64,000 nt of DNA from Owenia fusiformis (lineage: Eukaryota; Annelida; Polychaeta; Sabellida; Oweniidae), in the NCBI GenBank assembly GCA_903813345.2, contig CAIIXF020000012.1, positions 2,705,318-2,769,317 of the forward strand, read 5' to 3'. The notes beneath the pieces were generated by a model. The model was not told the origin of the DNA. It saw only the letters and a list, made by a program, of their open reading frames with translations, and ran no database searches. Position numbers and translations under genes: made by a program. Shown one piece after another: positions 25,128-46,500 of this stretch. Each line of letters begins with the position of its first letter. Within the stretch, counting starts at the first letter, position 1.

Positions 25128-25911
25128 GATTATCCTCAATATTCTTTTTTTTCTTTTCAAATATAGTTTATTCCAATTCACATTGTTAACTATAGAAATC
25201 TACAATATTAGAAAATTCCATGGTGGAGTTTTTGAGAAAATGACATATTGATAGCGGTTTATAATGGCAGGCAATGGGGATTTTCCAAAATTCAAACGCA
25301 AATATCTTTTGAACTAGGTAAAAGAAAACAATTAACCCTTCTTATTCTATTATATTCATGTTCTTGTAACATACTAGGAATGTGGGCTTTATTGCTCTAG
25401 AACTTTTATGCAGGGGGTCTTTTGAAGATTGATAAATTGACATGGAGCTCAATGTAAATGTGCAAAATTTTCGAAACTGAAACTATTATGAAACTGGGGC
25501 CACTTTTCAACACCACTTCGTTAGATATCAAAAATATATGTTTTGATGATACTTATGTCAAAAGATGGTGCTGTATATAAAGCAAGTGCAATTGAACACC
25601 TAACTGACTACACTATTTCATCATATGATCAATATTTTATTTTTAGGGGTAATTTTATGATTATGTTTTCAATATGTTGCCCTTTTGTGTTCCACCTTAA
25701 TGATGACAAACAAAAACAAAAATGATATTTGGAATGACTTGTAAAGTCAAATTTAAACACACTGAATGACCGTAGTTTTAATCCTAATGACCCAATTCCA
25801 TTTTGGATATGTTCATAATTGATTAAAGTAACTATGTATTTCAATGTTATTATCAAAGAAACCTTTGGTGGCGCCTTTAGGTACTTTGGGTAATGGATGC
25901 TTAAGTATTGA

Positions 25912-25917
25912 AATAAA
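25912..25917 (+). terminator. Candidate polyadenylation signal of the fibrinogen-related gene
   Basis: AATAAA lies 785 nt after the stop. No earlier perfect hexamer was noticed, so the 3' UTR may be long. Confidence 0.35.
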
Positions 25918-25924
25918 GTGATAA

Positions 25925-26400
25925 CTGCATCCTGTCTTGCAAGTAACTTATAATATATTAAAATAAACTAAAATAATTGTGATTCCAATTTTTTGCCCCT
26001 CCCACTTTTGGGGTGACCTTACTTTTGCTGTATAACATCTAATATATGCACCATATGATTATGTGCTAAAATTTAATATTGAAAAAGTGATGAATATGTC
26101 CTGTCTTGCAGGTAACTAATAATATGTTAAAATAAACTAAAATAATGGAAAATGATTGAGATTTCATTTTTTGCACCTCCTACTTTTGGGGTGACCTTAT
26201 TTTTGCTGTATAACACCTAATATATGCACCAAATGATTATGTGCTAAAATTTAATATTGAAAAAAGTGATAAATATGTCCTGTCTTGCAAGCAGCTAATA
26301 CATGTATATAAAAAAACACTAAAATAATAACAAATAATTGAGATTTCATTTTTCTGCCCATTCCACTTTTGTGGTGACCTTACTTTTGCTATCGACCAGT
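25925..26400 (+). repeat. Three tandem ~172-bp repeats
   Basis: The marker CCTGTCTTGCAAGTAAC (with variants) recurs at about 25932, 26100 and 26279. Each is followed by TTTTTGCCCCTCCCACTTTTG-like and GGGTGACCTTACTTTTGCT sequence. It lies between the 3' ends of the convergent fibrinogen-related and DDX52 genes. Confidence 0.85.
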
Positions 26401-26560
26401 ATTTGAGTTATCACCCAGAAACATGAACAAATGGACAGACACACAAACATCTTCTCTATATCCCAGCCAATTTTGTTTTGTGGTGGGATAACAATATTTC
26501 ATGCAAATAACACATTAGGCATACCTTATTCACATTTTGTTTGATTCATTTAGATTAAAA

Positions 26561-34323
<7,763 letters not shown>

Positions 34324-34332
34324 GCTGAAGAC

Positions 34333-34342
34333 TCTCGCGAGA
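34333..34342. promoter_or_regulatory. TCTCGCGAGA palindrome
   Basis: A perfect 10-bp palindrome lies ten bases upstream of the DDX52 start codon. The same decamer is a known core motif of vertebrate housekeeping promoters bound by BANP (earlier attributed to Kaiso). Function in this animal is inferred from the motif and position. Confidence 0.65.
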
Positions 34343-34534
34343 TTTTGAAGTTCTTGTAATTTCAAAGTGGTGTATCTTCCTGAATATAGCTATATAAAAC
34401 TTCATACTCATCTAATCACATCAATGTGATTCGGGGATTCACTCAGGAAAATATTTTTTATTACTTTTACCCGATAATAAGACATTTTATGTTTGAATAG
34501 AAGTAGGTCACGAGAGCTCAAACGAGATTACATC

Positions 34535-34542
34535 CCGGAAGT
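34535..34542 (+). promoter_or_regulatory. ETS-type site CCGGAAGT
   Basis: CCGGAAGT is the consensus for ETS/GABP factors and is common in divergent housekeeping promoters. It lies about 55 bp before the plus-strand start codon. Confidence 0.55.
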
Positions 34543-34596
34543 GGTCTGCTCAAAAAAGGGCCTGGAGAAGTCGCAGTTGTGGTTTCTTGTGCAATA

Positions 34597-37500
34597 ATGG
34601 CGAGTACAACGCATACAAACGATACAAAGGAAGAAGAAAAACTTACAATAGCAGAGAAACTAGAAATAATTGATAGAGAAATCCGAACACTGCATGAATT
34701 CTGCAAAAATAAGGGTTACAAGCAGTTTGAGATTGAAAAATTAGCCCAGCCAATTTTGAAACCAGTGAGAGAAGCAAATAGAAAGAAATGGTTGAATAGA
34801 TTCAAATGGGCCGGTATCTGTGTTCTGATACTAGCAATTCTGTTTTATTTTGATCCTGCTTACAATACCCTGTGTATGATTGGCAGACTTACAAGTGTCA
34901 AGGTAAGATTTTTAAAATAGACACATCCAATCACATGCTATCTATTGCAAGACTTACGCCTGCCACAACCGTCACCATGTTAATCAGTGTTTTTTAAGTA
35001 GCGCAAGGATCCTGCCATGACCGTGGTAGTGTTATCGTGTAAGCCTGGTATAACCGTGACAGGCTGGTATAACCGTGACAATGTTGTATTCTATTGCAAG
35101 GCCTGTCATGACCCTGGAAGTGTTATTGTGGAAGCCTGGCGCGACCGTAGCCTTTATTGTGGTTTATAACCGAAAGTGAATATTAATGTATAGTAGTAAT
35201 TTTGATTTTGACATGATTAAGGTAGTTAAACACCATGATCATAGTATTAAACTTATAGTTTTATCACTTAAAATTGTTAAGGATATTCCTGGCATTAATG
35301 TCATACATATTTACTAGTCATTGCAATACATTATAACGGTCATAGTAGAACTAAGCCTAAATCTCTACATTACCACCCTCATACCTGGCCTTGCAATACT
35401 ATATTACATTGTCACGGTCATACCAGGCTTTGCGATCCCATAATACATTGTCATGGTCATGCCAGGTTTTCAAATACACATTGTCACGGTCAATTATAGC
35501 AATCATAAATTTCTACATCACCACTCTCATACCCGAACTTGGAATATTATATCACATTGCCATGGCGGTCATACTAAGCCTTGCAATACTATATTACATT
35601 GGCATGGTCATGCCAGGCTTTGCAGTACACATTGTCACGGTTATAGCAGTCCTAAACGTAAATTTCTACATTACCACTCTCATACCTGAACTTGCAATAC
35701 TATATTACATTGTCACGGTCATGCCAGGCTTTGCAGTACTATATTACATTGTTACGGTCATACCAAGCCTTGCAGAACTATATTACATTGTCACGGTCAT
35801 GGCAGGCATTGCAATATAATACTGCATTGTCGCGGTTAAACCAGGCTTTCACGATAACATTACCACGGTCATGGCAGGATCCTTGCGCTACTTAAAAAAC
35901 ACTGAATAACATGGTGACGGTTACGCCAGGCGTTAGTCTTGCAACAGATAGGGTCTCCATCCAATACATGTACATGTATCTAGTTCCGATCCCATCTCTA
36001 TCTTGTGCACATACAATAGCAGATAGATCCACATGCTATATTTCAAGAGTTGAAAAATATTGGCGCTAGCGATGCACATATTTTATACCTCAATCCATTC
36101 AAAACACCAGCCTAAACATTCTCTCAAAGCCCAAAAAGTTGCAGCTGTCAAACTGCAGAGATACATGTACATGTTTACACTTCACTCCACGTCAGGTGAT
36201 TCAATTTGTAAAATAATTCATAGCATGATGGGAGATGTACTTTAAATTGACAATGTTGGCTCAAAATCACTTGTAAAATGCTCAAAATGGAGAAAAACTG
36301 CATGATTTTGAAAGAATTTTCATTGAGGGGGAACTCCTCTGGTCGCAGGCCTCTACTAAATCTACATGTACATGTAGCGATCTCTTTGAAACTCAAATGA
36401 CAGGAGAGGGCAAACATTTGTACTGAGATAAATACCCCAATTGTAGTTTACAATAATGTGTCATTCTGAGGCCACTCAAATATGGTCCGTGAAAATCCTT
36501 GGGTTTGATATGGCTATGCTCTATCCCAATGTGCATTATTGGAAAAATACAGGTAATTTGATTGTTGCATGGGTAGGCACACAAAACAGTAGTTGAAAAA
36601 CCTGCAAATCTTTGATAGAAATGTGTAGATGTATTTTGTAAGGGCCTATCAAGAAAGCCCTGATCTGAACCTGATATATTTTGCAAGGGTAACAAGGGTA
36701 GATAAAGACAACTCCTATCAGATCCAGAATATGACATTTTTTGTAAGGGCATTGATAGGGATAAGAGTATTGATAAGAACACCCTATGCAGACAGAGCCT
36801 GTGGGAAATATTGGGTGCGGCGCAAATGAGCGGAGGGTGCGGAGCTAACGGTCATTTTTGAATTTAAAATTGGGATATTTCTGAAACTAAGTCGTTTTGG
36901 GACTTCAAATATATCAAGATATGTGTATTTGACACCAAATATCAATAAAATTGTGAAAATAGTATTGCAATTCATTTTATAGCGACGCAGTATGCCTTAA
37001 ACATTTCCCAGACCTATATATTTTGAGACTATCCTTTTATTACTGCGTCCCCAGCATTCATAAAAAATGGTGTTCAAGATACACTACCCATGCAAATTAT
37101 TTTTGCATCTTGGAAGCCAGGCAGTATCTGTGTGATTTTATAAAAATTCGGAAATGTTCTTCAGATATGAGCCCCCTCTAAATATTGGGTGCGGAGCTAC
37201 GTTTATGGAGCTGCTCCGCACCCAATATTTAGAGAGGGCTCATATCTGAAAAAATTTCCGAATTTTTATAAAATCACACAGATACTGCCTAGCTTCCAAG
37301 ATGCAAAAATAATTTGTATAGATAGTGCACCTTGAACACCATTTTTTATGAATGCTGGGGACTCAGTATTAAAAGGATAATTTCAAAATATATAGGTCTG
37401 GGAAAGGTTTAAGGCACACTGCGTCGCTATAGAATGAATTGCGCTACTATTTTCACAATTGTATTGATATTTGGTGTCAAATACACATATCTTGGTATAT

Positions 37501-40500
37501 TTGAAGTCCCAAAACGGCTTAGTTTCAGAAATATCCCAAATTTAAATTCAAAAATAACCGTTAGCTCCGCACCCTCCGCTCATTTGCTCCGCACCCAATA
37601 TTTCCCACAGGCTCTGTCTGCATAGGGTGAAGAACAAGCCTCTAAATTAAGTGTATCATGATTAACGTGAAACCATGGGCTTTTGAAAGCCCATGGTGAA
37701 ACTAGATCTACATGTACATGTATATAATTTCTATAAGGCCATAGGGCATACATGTAGATAAAGACAATCCCAATCAATCCTGATTTGACATTTTCTGTAA
37801 GAGTCCAGATCATAGGTGTAATGAAATTTTTGCTTGGTTTAACTCTTGAGTGTTCAAGCATATAGATGAATGGAACAAATCGCATCTTTAATAAGGCATA
37901 TTACTAATAATGCAGAAGAAATGATAATATGACTCACCTTCAATAAATCTGTTGTAACGATCAAAATGACATTGTCAGTTTCCACAAAAATGTTTGGAAT
38001 GAAGCAATCCATATGACTGTATAATAGACATATGGATTGATATGAAAAAAATGAATATAGTCATATGGAATGATATGAAAAAGTAAATATATATAGTCAT
38101 ATGGATTGATATGAAAAAAAAACATATATGTATATAGTCATATGGATTGATATGAAAAAAATATAGTCTTAGATTGTAGAATGAATTTGTTAGATTTACT
38201 TTCCTATGAATTCAATAATATCACAATTTGAATTCCAAATTATAGAATCTAGACAAATCTGATCTATTGCCATATTCTATATTTCAATTGATATTGTCCT
38301 ATCAATCATATTTCAGTAATTATTACCCTGCTATATTTCAGTTGATAATGTCCTACTATATTTCAGTTGATTTCAAATTTTGTATTTCAGTGGATATTGT
38401 CCTTCAATATTTCAGTGGATATTGTCCTCAGACATGTTAGACTAACATATTTCAGTTGATATTGCCCAAGTTTAATATTTCAGTTGATATTGTCCCTTCT
38501 ATATTCAATTGATACTCCCAACTATTTTTCAGTTGATATTGCCCTTCTGTATTTCAGTTGATAGTCTCCTATTATTTTTCAGTTCATATTGGTCCATCAT
38601 TTATTATATTTCAGTTGATATTGCCCAGCTTTAATATTTCAGTCGATATTGTCCCATCTATATTTCAGTTGATATTTCCCTACTATATTTTAGTTGATAT
38701 TCCCCTATAGACTATTTTTCAGTCGCCCATTTTCAGTCAATATTGTCCTTTACTATATTTCAGTTGATATTGCTCCACAAGTTTTCAGTTGATATTGCCC
38801 TACTGTATTTCAATTGATACTACTCATTTTTCAGTTGATATTGCCCTACTGTATTTCAATTGATACTACTCATTTTTCAGTTGATATTGCCCTACTGTAT
38901 TTCAATTGATACTACTCATTTTTCAGTTGATATTGCCATACTGGGACTGGACAGAGGTGTATGATAAAAGCTGTTTGGTGTATAATCCCTATTTCATTGG
39001 AAAACAACTTGATGAAGACGATTGTGAGGTGAGTAATTTTAATACATATCAGATCACATAAAACATTAAAATGTCTTATGTAATGTCTCAACACCTCTCT
39101 AATTCAAATACTGTACCTCTTGATGTTAACATTTTTTCTGTCCCATTTTTTAATCCGTCATAGACTTCCATGTTAAAAACCTTGAAATGTGAACACCTGC
39201 CAATCTGAAAACTTTTAGTCAGTTTTAGTGATATTTCGATTTTAGTTTTAGTGTAAGGAGTTTATATTAGAAATTAAGATTTTTTTATGGATATGTGTTA
39301 ATTCAACTAAAATCTGCATACATTTTATGATTGTAGCTATGTGAGACCACAACTTCGTTGACACGAGAAGAGAATATTTCGCAAGTGGAAATGACAGAGA
39401 ATTTTCTGAAGCGTGACATACCGCTGATTGTTACAGACGCTATGTCTGATTGGCCGGCCAGAGAGAACTTCAGTTTGAAATATCTCCATGAAGTAAGAAG
39501 CACATTTTAGTTTATTACAATAAAGTTCTCATTTGAAATTTTCTTTTTATGATACATAAACTTGGATATCAATCTCAACGGTTTCCTGATTTTCTAAATA
39601 TGGTACAATTGAATTTTCAACTGCAAGTGTATTTTTACATTCTCTACTAAATACCAGATCTGATTATTTCAATGATTGTTTCAATGGTTTTTACAATGAT
39701 TGTTTTTCTCTAACATCTTACTCTTCAAGATTCCTAATAGAAATCATGTACGACTATTATTTGGGATAGTTGGGGTTTGTTTAACTTATAACTGATGCAC
39801 TTTTAGATGTTTTCTTTTTCTTGCTGTTTTCTCTTACCATTTTTTGGTACTTACCTGTTGACACTTGCGTAAAGACTCTTTTCCACTGAATGTATTAAAC
39901 ATTTTTTACAGCTTCACAAGAATGATCCAAAACTACGAGATGCATCGCCATGTGACTTTACAACAAATCTCAAGATTCCCAATGGAAACCATAGGGCATT
40001 TCTGAAGAAAGCTGCAAGTGGGAACATTAATAACTACTATGCACATTGGTTAGTCAGCTCTATAAAGTAAAGAATTATGTACCTATAAATAAAACTGATT
40101 AATGTTCATGTGAAAAATCATGAAGGGCAGCATCTGAGCAAAAAAACCAAGCAAATCCTCTATGAATCTTACGAACCATTTTATTTTACATGTATTCTAT
40201 ATTGAGCCAACCCGTAGCCAGGGGGGATTCGCAGGGTTCGGGCGAACCCCCCCCCCTGGCCCAAAATTCTCTCAAAATTATGCAGTTTTTCACCATTTTG
40301 AGCACTGTGAGCAAAGTGATTTTAGCCATATTTAGGCCAAAATTGTCAAAAGTGAACCCCCTGGAAATTTTTGAAAACTGACCCCCCCTTCGCAAATCCT
40401 GGCTACGGGCCTGTTGAGCTGATAATGAGAGAAAATATACAAAGAGAAATAACTTCAGTTTTGAATGTTTAGGGAAATGCACACTGAATCATTGATGAAT

Positions 40501-43500
40501 ATCTTCAGGGTCCTCAAGTACACTTCATTAATTGTAGTTTTTGGATACTTTGTACTGATTTTTATTCTCTTCCCTATTTATGGCTTCTCTAAGTCTAATA
40601 TGCATTTTTATTGTTTTTTCCTCGTAGGTCGAACTGTGACAAACAGGCAGCTAAAGTGTTGCGACAGTTCTACAAACGGCCATATTTTATCCCACCTATG
40701 GTAGAGTTCAGATACTCCAATTGGCTCTTTGTGTCAAACAAGTTTACAGGAAAGAGATTTAAGCCAGTAAGTTCTGTTCTTGTCATAAATTTTATCACTT
40801 TGTTATTAATTGTACTAAAAGTACCATATCCCTGCTCATATTCAAATTATTGACAATAATTTCATTTATGGCAATGTGAGAGTCGGTTAAGGTTTAGGTA
40901 TGAACAAGCCCTAAGAAGACCATTCCCCGGTTATCCCAGGTAAATGTTTCTGGTAAGTTACACTGAACGAAACATCAAGCTTCAGATCTCGAGAGTACGA
41001 GATGAGACTTTAGACGAGATATCGATAGGATTGTAGTTGGAGGGTTTTCTCCCTAGGTGCGTACAAAATCCATTAACATCAATGTAAGTTATACATTTCG
41101 ATTCTTTTTATCGACATTTATCTCTTGTATATACATTTATCTATCGCTGAATCGTTTTGTGAAAATTTTATCGTAATATTTCACACAAAAAACGTCAGTT
41201 TAAAAAAGTTCAAAAAAATTTCAAACTCATTTTATCTTTTGTCTTTATGACTTTGTAGTTTTATGTTTGAAGTATTCAATTGGTTTCTCGTTCATATGGT
41301 TTACAACTTGAATTTATACAAAATAATTAATTTATTGATGAATATGGACACGTCACATATTACTCGAGTCTCTACCTTACAGCTAGATGTAACTTCATTT
41401 ATTTCGTACGTACTCGTATTTCGTATGTAAAAATTGCTACACGCACCTAGAAATCATTTTATATTAATTATATTTAGGATGAAGCGTTGCTTGTCTGGTT
41501 TTAGATATTTCAAAATTTCTTTTCGGAGTTTGACACATGGTTAAATTTTCTCGCTGTAGCTAAAATGGCTTCCGGTTCCAGACGTCAATAATGTAGGAAA
41601 CTTTGAAATTATTCTCGCTTAAAGAAATCAAATATAACAATAGATTCAGACGGAGATGTGTGCTGATGTTTCTCAAATCTATACATAAAGATATATTTCA
41701 TATTATTATGCCGTATTTCCTGTGTGTGTGACACATTGATTTACAATATTTACAACACCAAGGCAGCTAATCTTTTTACTCAAAGCCGGAATATAGAGAA
41801 GGTTTGGACCTAAGTAAGTCACATACATGTCCTCAAGTTACGTTCAATAGACTCCATCAATCTAATAATAGATATTTCATTTATTTACGAGTGTAATTAA
41901 CCTTGTAGGCTATTAAATAAATATATCTATTCTATTTTATTATCCCATTCCAGAGATTTCTGGTTGTTATTGGGATTATTCATAGTACCATTAAGGTACA
42001 GATATCATTTTATTATTTGATATATATTTATCTCTTGAGAGAGCTATAATTATTCCTTTTCTTCTATATTTCTGACACCTTATTGCACATAATAAACTTT
42101 ACTCTGAGGATAAGACAGGAGTCAATAATATCCTTACCTTTCTTCTCCCATTATACAAGACAATTAGAGATGCCTAATGTTATTAGGGTCAGCATTATAG
42201 GCCACAGTTTTGTTCGGAAAATAGAAGAATCTAACCATTTTGACTTTAAATTAAAGGAAGACATAGTTAACTATAATACCATCATTGTATATACAATTAA
42301 ACAATTTCAGATGATGTAAAATATAAAAATCCCTATCCAGATATGGCTATATTACAGCTAGGAGAAAATGATCTGGTTCATAGATCATCTACCTTTGTTG
42401 CAAAAAATCTCATCACTTTGGCTGAACAATATTTAGATATACATCCTTCATTAAAAGCCTTTTATATTGGAGAACTATTTCAACGCTCATGGCATCCTTT
42501 CAAATCCTCGATCAATACTGCTTCAGAAGGCATTCAATATAATTCAATATTTTATCTACCAATTTCAAATTGTTAAATGATATTCATCATATCATAAGGG
42601 CAATAGACTTTTGTTCCTACACCACCCACATACCACCCAATATAGAATCAATGGTCAAATTTGATAGATGACTCCTACGATCCCATACATCTCAATGCAT
42701 AGGGGAAAAGCGTTTCGTCAAGTCCTGGAAAGGCGCAGTCCTGAGATTTCTTGATTACATTTATTAGGTAATAATAATTAGACTTAACATTAGAAGAGAC
42801 GGCTACTCTTCTCTAACCAAACATAAGCCAGAGAGTCGTTAACTTTTCACAATAGTTTATTCACTTAGTTATCCTTCATAAGTACTATACTTGTATTAGG
42901 AAATTTAGTTTCCTGTTTACTTATATTTTATCATATTTATATTATGATAAATATATATTATTTTGTATATCATCTGCATTTATTCATGCAGTGTATACTA
43001 TACCTTTAGACATGATATGTTATCATATTTATATTATGATAAATTCATATTATTTTATATTTCATATTCATGCATTGTATGCTTTACCTTTATTCTTAAA
43101 GGTTATCATATTTATATTATGATAATTCATATTATTTTATATATCATATGCATTTATTCATGCATTGTATACTTTACCTTTATTCTTAAAGGTTATCATA
43201 TTTTTATTATGATAATTCATTTTTTATATATCATATGCATTTATTTATGCAGTGTATTCTAAATCATATTTATTATGATTAGCCTTATGGGCATCATATT
43301 TATATTGTGATAATTCATAATCTTTATATATCATATGCATTTATTTATGCAGTGTATTCTAAATCATATTTATTATGATTAGCCTTTTGGGCATCTTATT
43401 TATATTATGATAATTCATAATCTTTATATATCATATGCATTTATTTATGCAGTGTATTCTAAATCATATTTATTATGATTAGCCTTATGGGCATCATATT

Positions 43501-46500
43501 TATATACATCTAACATGGAGCATGTGCTTCTATTTATATTTATCTAAATGTTTTTATGTCTTGAAGTTGCTTACCCTCTATATAACTACTAATTATTTCA
43601 CTGCAAATGTCTGAAACTGAAGGACCTAACCCAAGTGTTACTATTGAAGAGTATCACACTTCTAATACCCTGACTGCAGCCAAGTCTATGCCCACTTTAA
43701 TAAGGGGCAACTTTACAACAACTTTTCCCTTATCCCCTTTCCCTTCTTATTCCACTACATCTTCCATTCCAACCCAACATTTCATTCTCTCTAATTAGAC
43801 CCACAGCATCTATTACTCGCCCTATTCCATCTTTTGCATCAAGCGCTAATATCCGACCCTACCCTTTCATCCCTCCAGTCTCTACTAACCTTTCAGCTTT
43901 TCATAATTCCCAACCCGTCTCTACAGCTTATGGATTAATTCCCAACACAAATGCCATGCTACAAGGACAGGTGTCAGTAGCTTCAATAAATCCAATTCCC
44001 AGTTTTCAACATATTACATTACATTAATTTGTCCATATTTCAGTTTTTGCGGATTTACTTTAATTCATTTCTTTGATATTCTTATATTTTGGTATTCATG
44101 TATTGATTCATGATTGTTTTGAAGGAGACAAAAACAATGATTATGTCCTCTGTGAGATGTAATCTGACAATTCTTTTGAATCAAAACATTTGAATTTAAA
44201 CCCTTCAAAGAAGGGAAAATCCTTTCATTTCCAGAATGGGTCCGAGCATTCAGTATATTTATTGCTGTCTATACCCAAAGATTTCATGATCAAACCCCTC
44301 ACCTCTTGAAATATATATCCCCTTGTCCCTTTAACCACACCTGCCCAACTTGCAAAATGTTACTCCCGCAACAACGGCAGGCAAGCCCAATTCCCCAACA
44401 AAAAGCGCTCAGGTACTGGAGACTCCAAAAAAACCCTTCGAGTGAACTTATGTCAACACAAGTTGTTACTCCAGTTAAACCTGAAAGACTCGGATATTGG
44501 CTTGAAGGCTATGAACATCAAGAAGAAACAGTTCATGGTTTCTAGTACGGATTTAAATTTCCTCACTCTGATTTGCCAGAACATTACAACATTACTCATG
44601 ATAATTTGTCATCATATCTAAGAACCCAGAAGCTCTCAAAAAATTAAACAAAGAGCTTGAAGCTGGTAGAATACTTGGACCTTTTGACCAGCCACCGATA
44701 TTATTTCACCCTTATTTCTCGTTCCTAAAAATCTCCAGGTGAATTCTGTGTTATTCACAACTTATCACATCCCATAGGCCAACCCATAATGATACTATCC
44801 CAGACGAAACTTCTACAGTTAAATATGCAACCGTACAACAAGCCATAGATATTATAAAACATTTAGGAAAAGGTTGCTTCTTGTGTAAGACTATTAGAAG
44901 CTTGTTTGCTCATGGAAATGGCAAAACAATCATTGACACTTTATGTAACATCAACCCCTTTACCATTAAGCCAAAACCAAAGAAAGTCTCAAAGAGAACT
45001 TTTATCTGCTATAGGATTCCTTAGCTACTGTTGTTGTGTGATTCCTTTCGGTAGATCATTTATTTCATTATTTATTCATCTATCTAAAAATGAAGGAGCT
45101 ACATTATAAATTCTTAATCAACACTCCATCTATGCAGGATTTATTATTGTGGAAATAGTTTCTAATTCCCTTTAAGGGGAAATCTATTTTCCTTACAGAA
45201 GAACAAGAGACAAGAGAACAATTGCATCTTTTACCGATGCTTCTACTACGATAGGCTATGGAGCCGTTTGCAATTATCTTTGGTTTAAAGGGGAATGGCC
45301 ATCAGAATGGAAAGAATTGGACATCAATATTCTTGAATTATATCCTATTGTTACTGCTATACTTACATAGGCAAAACTTATGTCTGGACACACAGTTATC
45401 CTGCATTCTGACAATGAAGCAGTAGTGAACATACCGAAATAAATTTTCTACCAGCAATCAAACGTCCATGCAACTCTTACTTCCTATATATTAAAATGTA
45501 TCTTAAACAATATCATGTTCAAAGTGAACACATTGCTGGTATTCTTAATTCTGCTGCTGACGCTTTATCTAGAAACATTTATGTTACTTTTTATCTTTTT
45601 AGAAGCACTTCAAGCTGCCCAAGCCCCGTCTACCAGAAAGTCATATGATTTATTAGTACAGTTCAACTCCCAGACAGGTATAGGTGAATTTCCTCTAACC
45701 CCAGCCTCTGCTAGCCTTTTTGCAGCACATCTTCGTTTAAAGAATTATCCCCCTAATTCATTCAAGTCAGTTCTGTCTGGTATATCATTTTTATCATATT
45801 TTCACAATTAACAATTTCAAGGATCCCACTACTTCTTATGTAGTCTCTCAAATAGTTTCTGGTTTTTGTAAAAATTCCTAGCATAGACACTAGATTGCCA
45901 ATCAACACACCCTTGTTAGAACAAATGGTTTCTAAAACTTCTGAAGTAGATTTTGACCCTTTTGCTCAAGTCTTGTACAGAGCTATGTTATCTACAGCCT
46001 TTTTGGCTTACTAAGAAGTAGTGAGTTGACAAGTACTTCCGCAGGACACAACTTACAGTTAGAAAGTATTAAATTCTCTCCCGATGAAGCCTTTTTCATT
46101 ATTACTTTTTCACATTTTAAACATAGCTCATCTCCTGCTACGATATCAATTAATTCTCAATTACCATCTTGTTGTCCAGTATTACATATGAAGTTGTACC
46201 TGAACATAAGGTCCTTTAAATCAGGTCCTCTTTTCATTTATAGAGATGCTCCAGTGAATACTTCTGTATTTAACAATTTTCTTCACAAACTCTTTGTTCA
46301 ATGTCAGGTAGATCCTACCTTCTATAAATGCCACAGTTTGCGGATAGGCGGAGCTACATGGGCCACAAATCTTGGACTTGATTACTATACTATCAAAAGA
46401 TTGGGAGATGGCATACATACATACATACTTTAAAAAATATATTAGGTAGACATTTATAAACTCAGACTGGTGTCGAGTATGCAATTTTCATTAAAGCCCC

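Larger units (their letters stand above)
34324..34596. promoter_or_regulatory. Bidirectional promoter of DDX52 and the cupin-like gene
   Basis: The two start codons (34323 minus, 34597 plus) face away from each other across 273 bp with no room for other genes. Head-to-head pairing with a housekeeping RNA helicase, lack of a clear TATA box, and the two motifs listed separately below fit a shared broad promoter. That it drives both genes is inference. Confidence 0.75.

Noticed and set aside
35391-35819. 142-codon plus-strand open frame
   Set aside because: It is generated by tandem subrepeats of a foldback element; the peptide is itself repetitive (YYIVTVMPG-like) in several frames.
36784-37625. 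Two mirror ~63-codon ORFs (YTYLDIFEVPKRLSFRNIP type)
   Set aside because: They are the two arms of an 850-bp palindrome with no start context or splice signals.
42963-43262. 99-codon hydrophobic ORF, possible membrane protein
   Set aside because: It lies wholly within an AT-rich minisatellite inside the retrotransposon.
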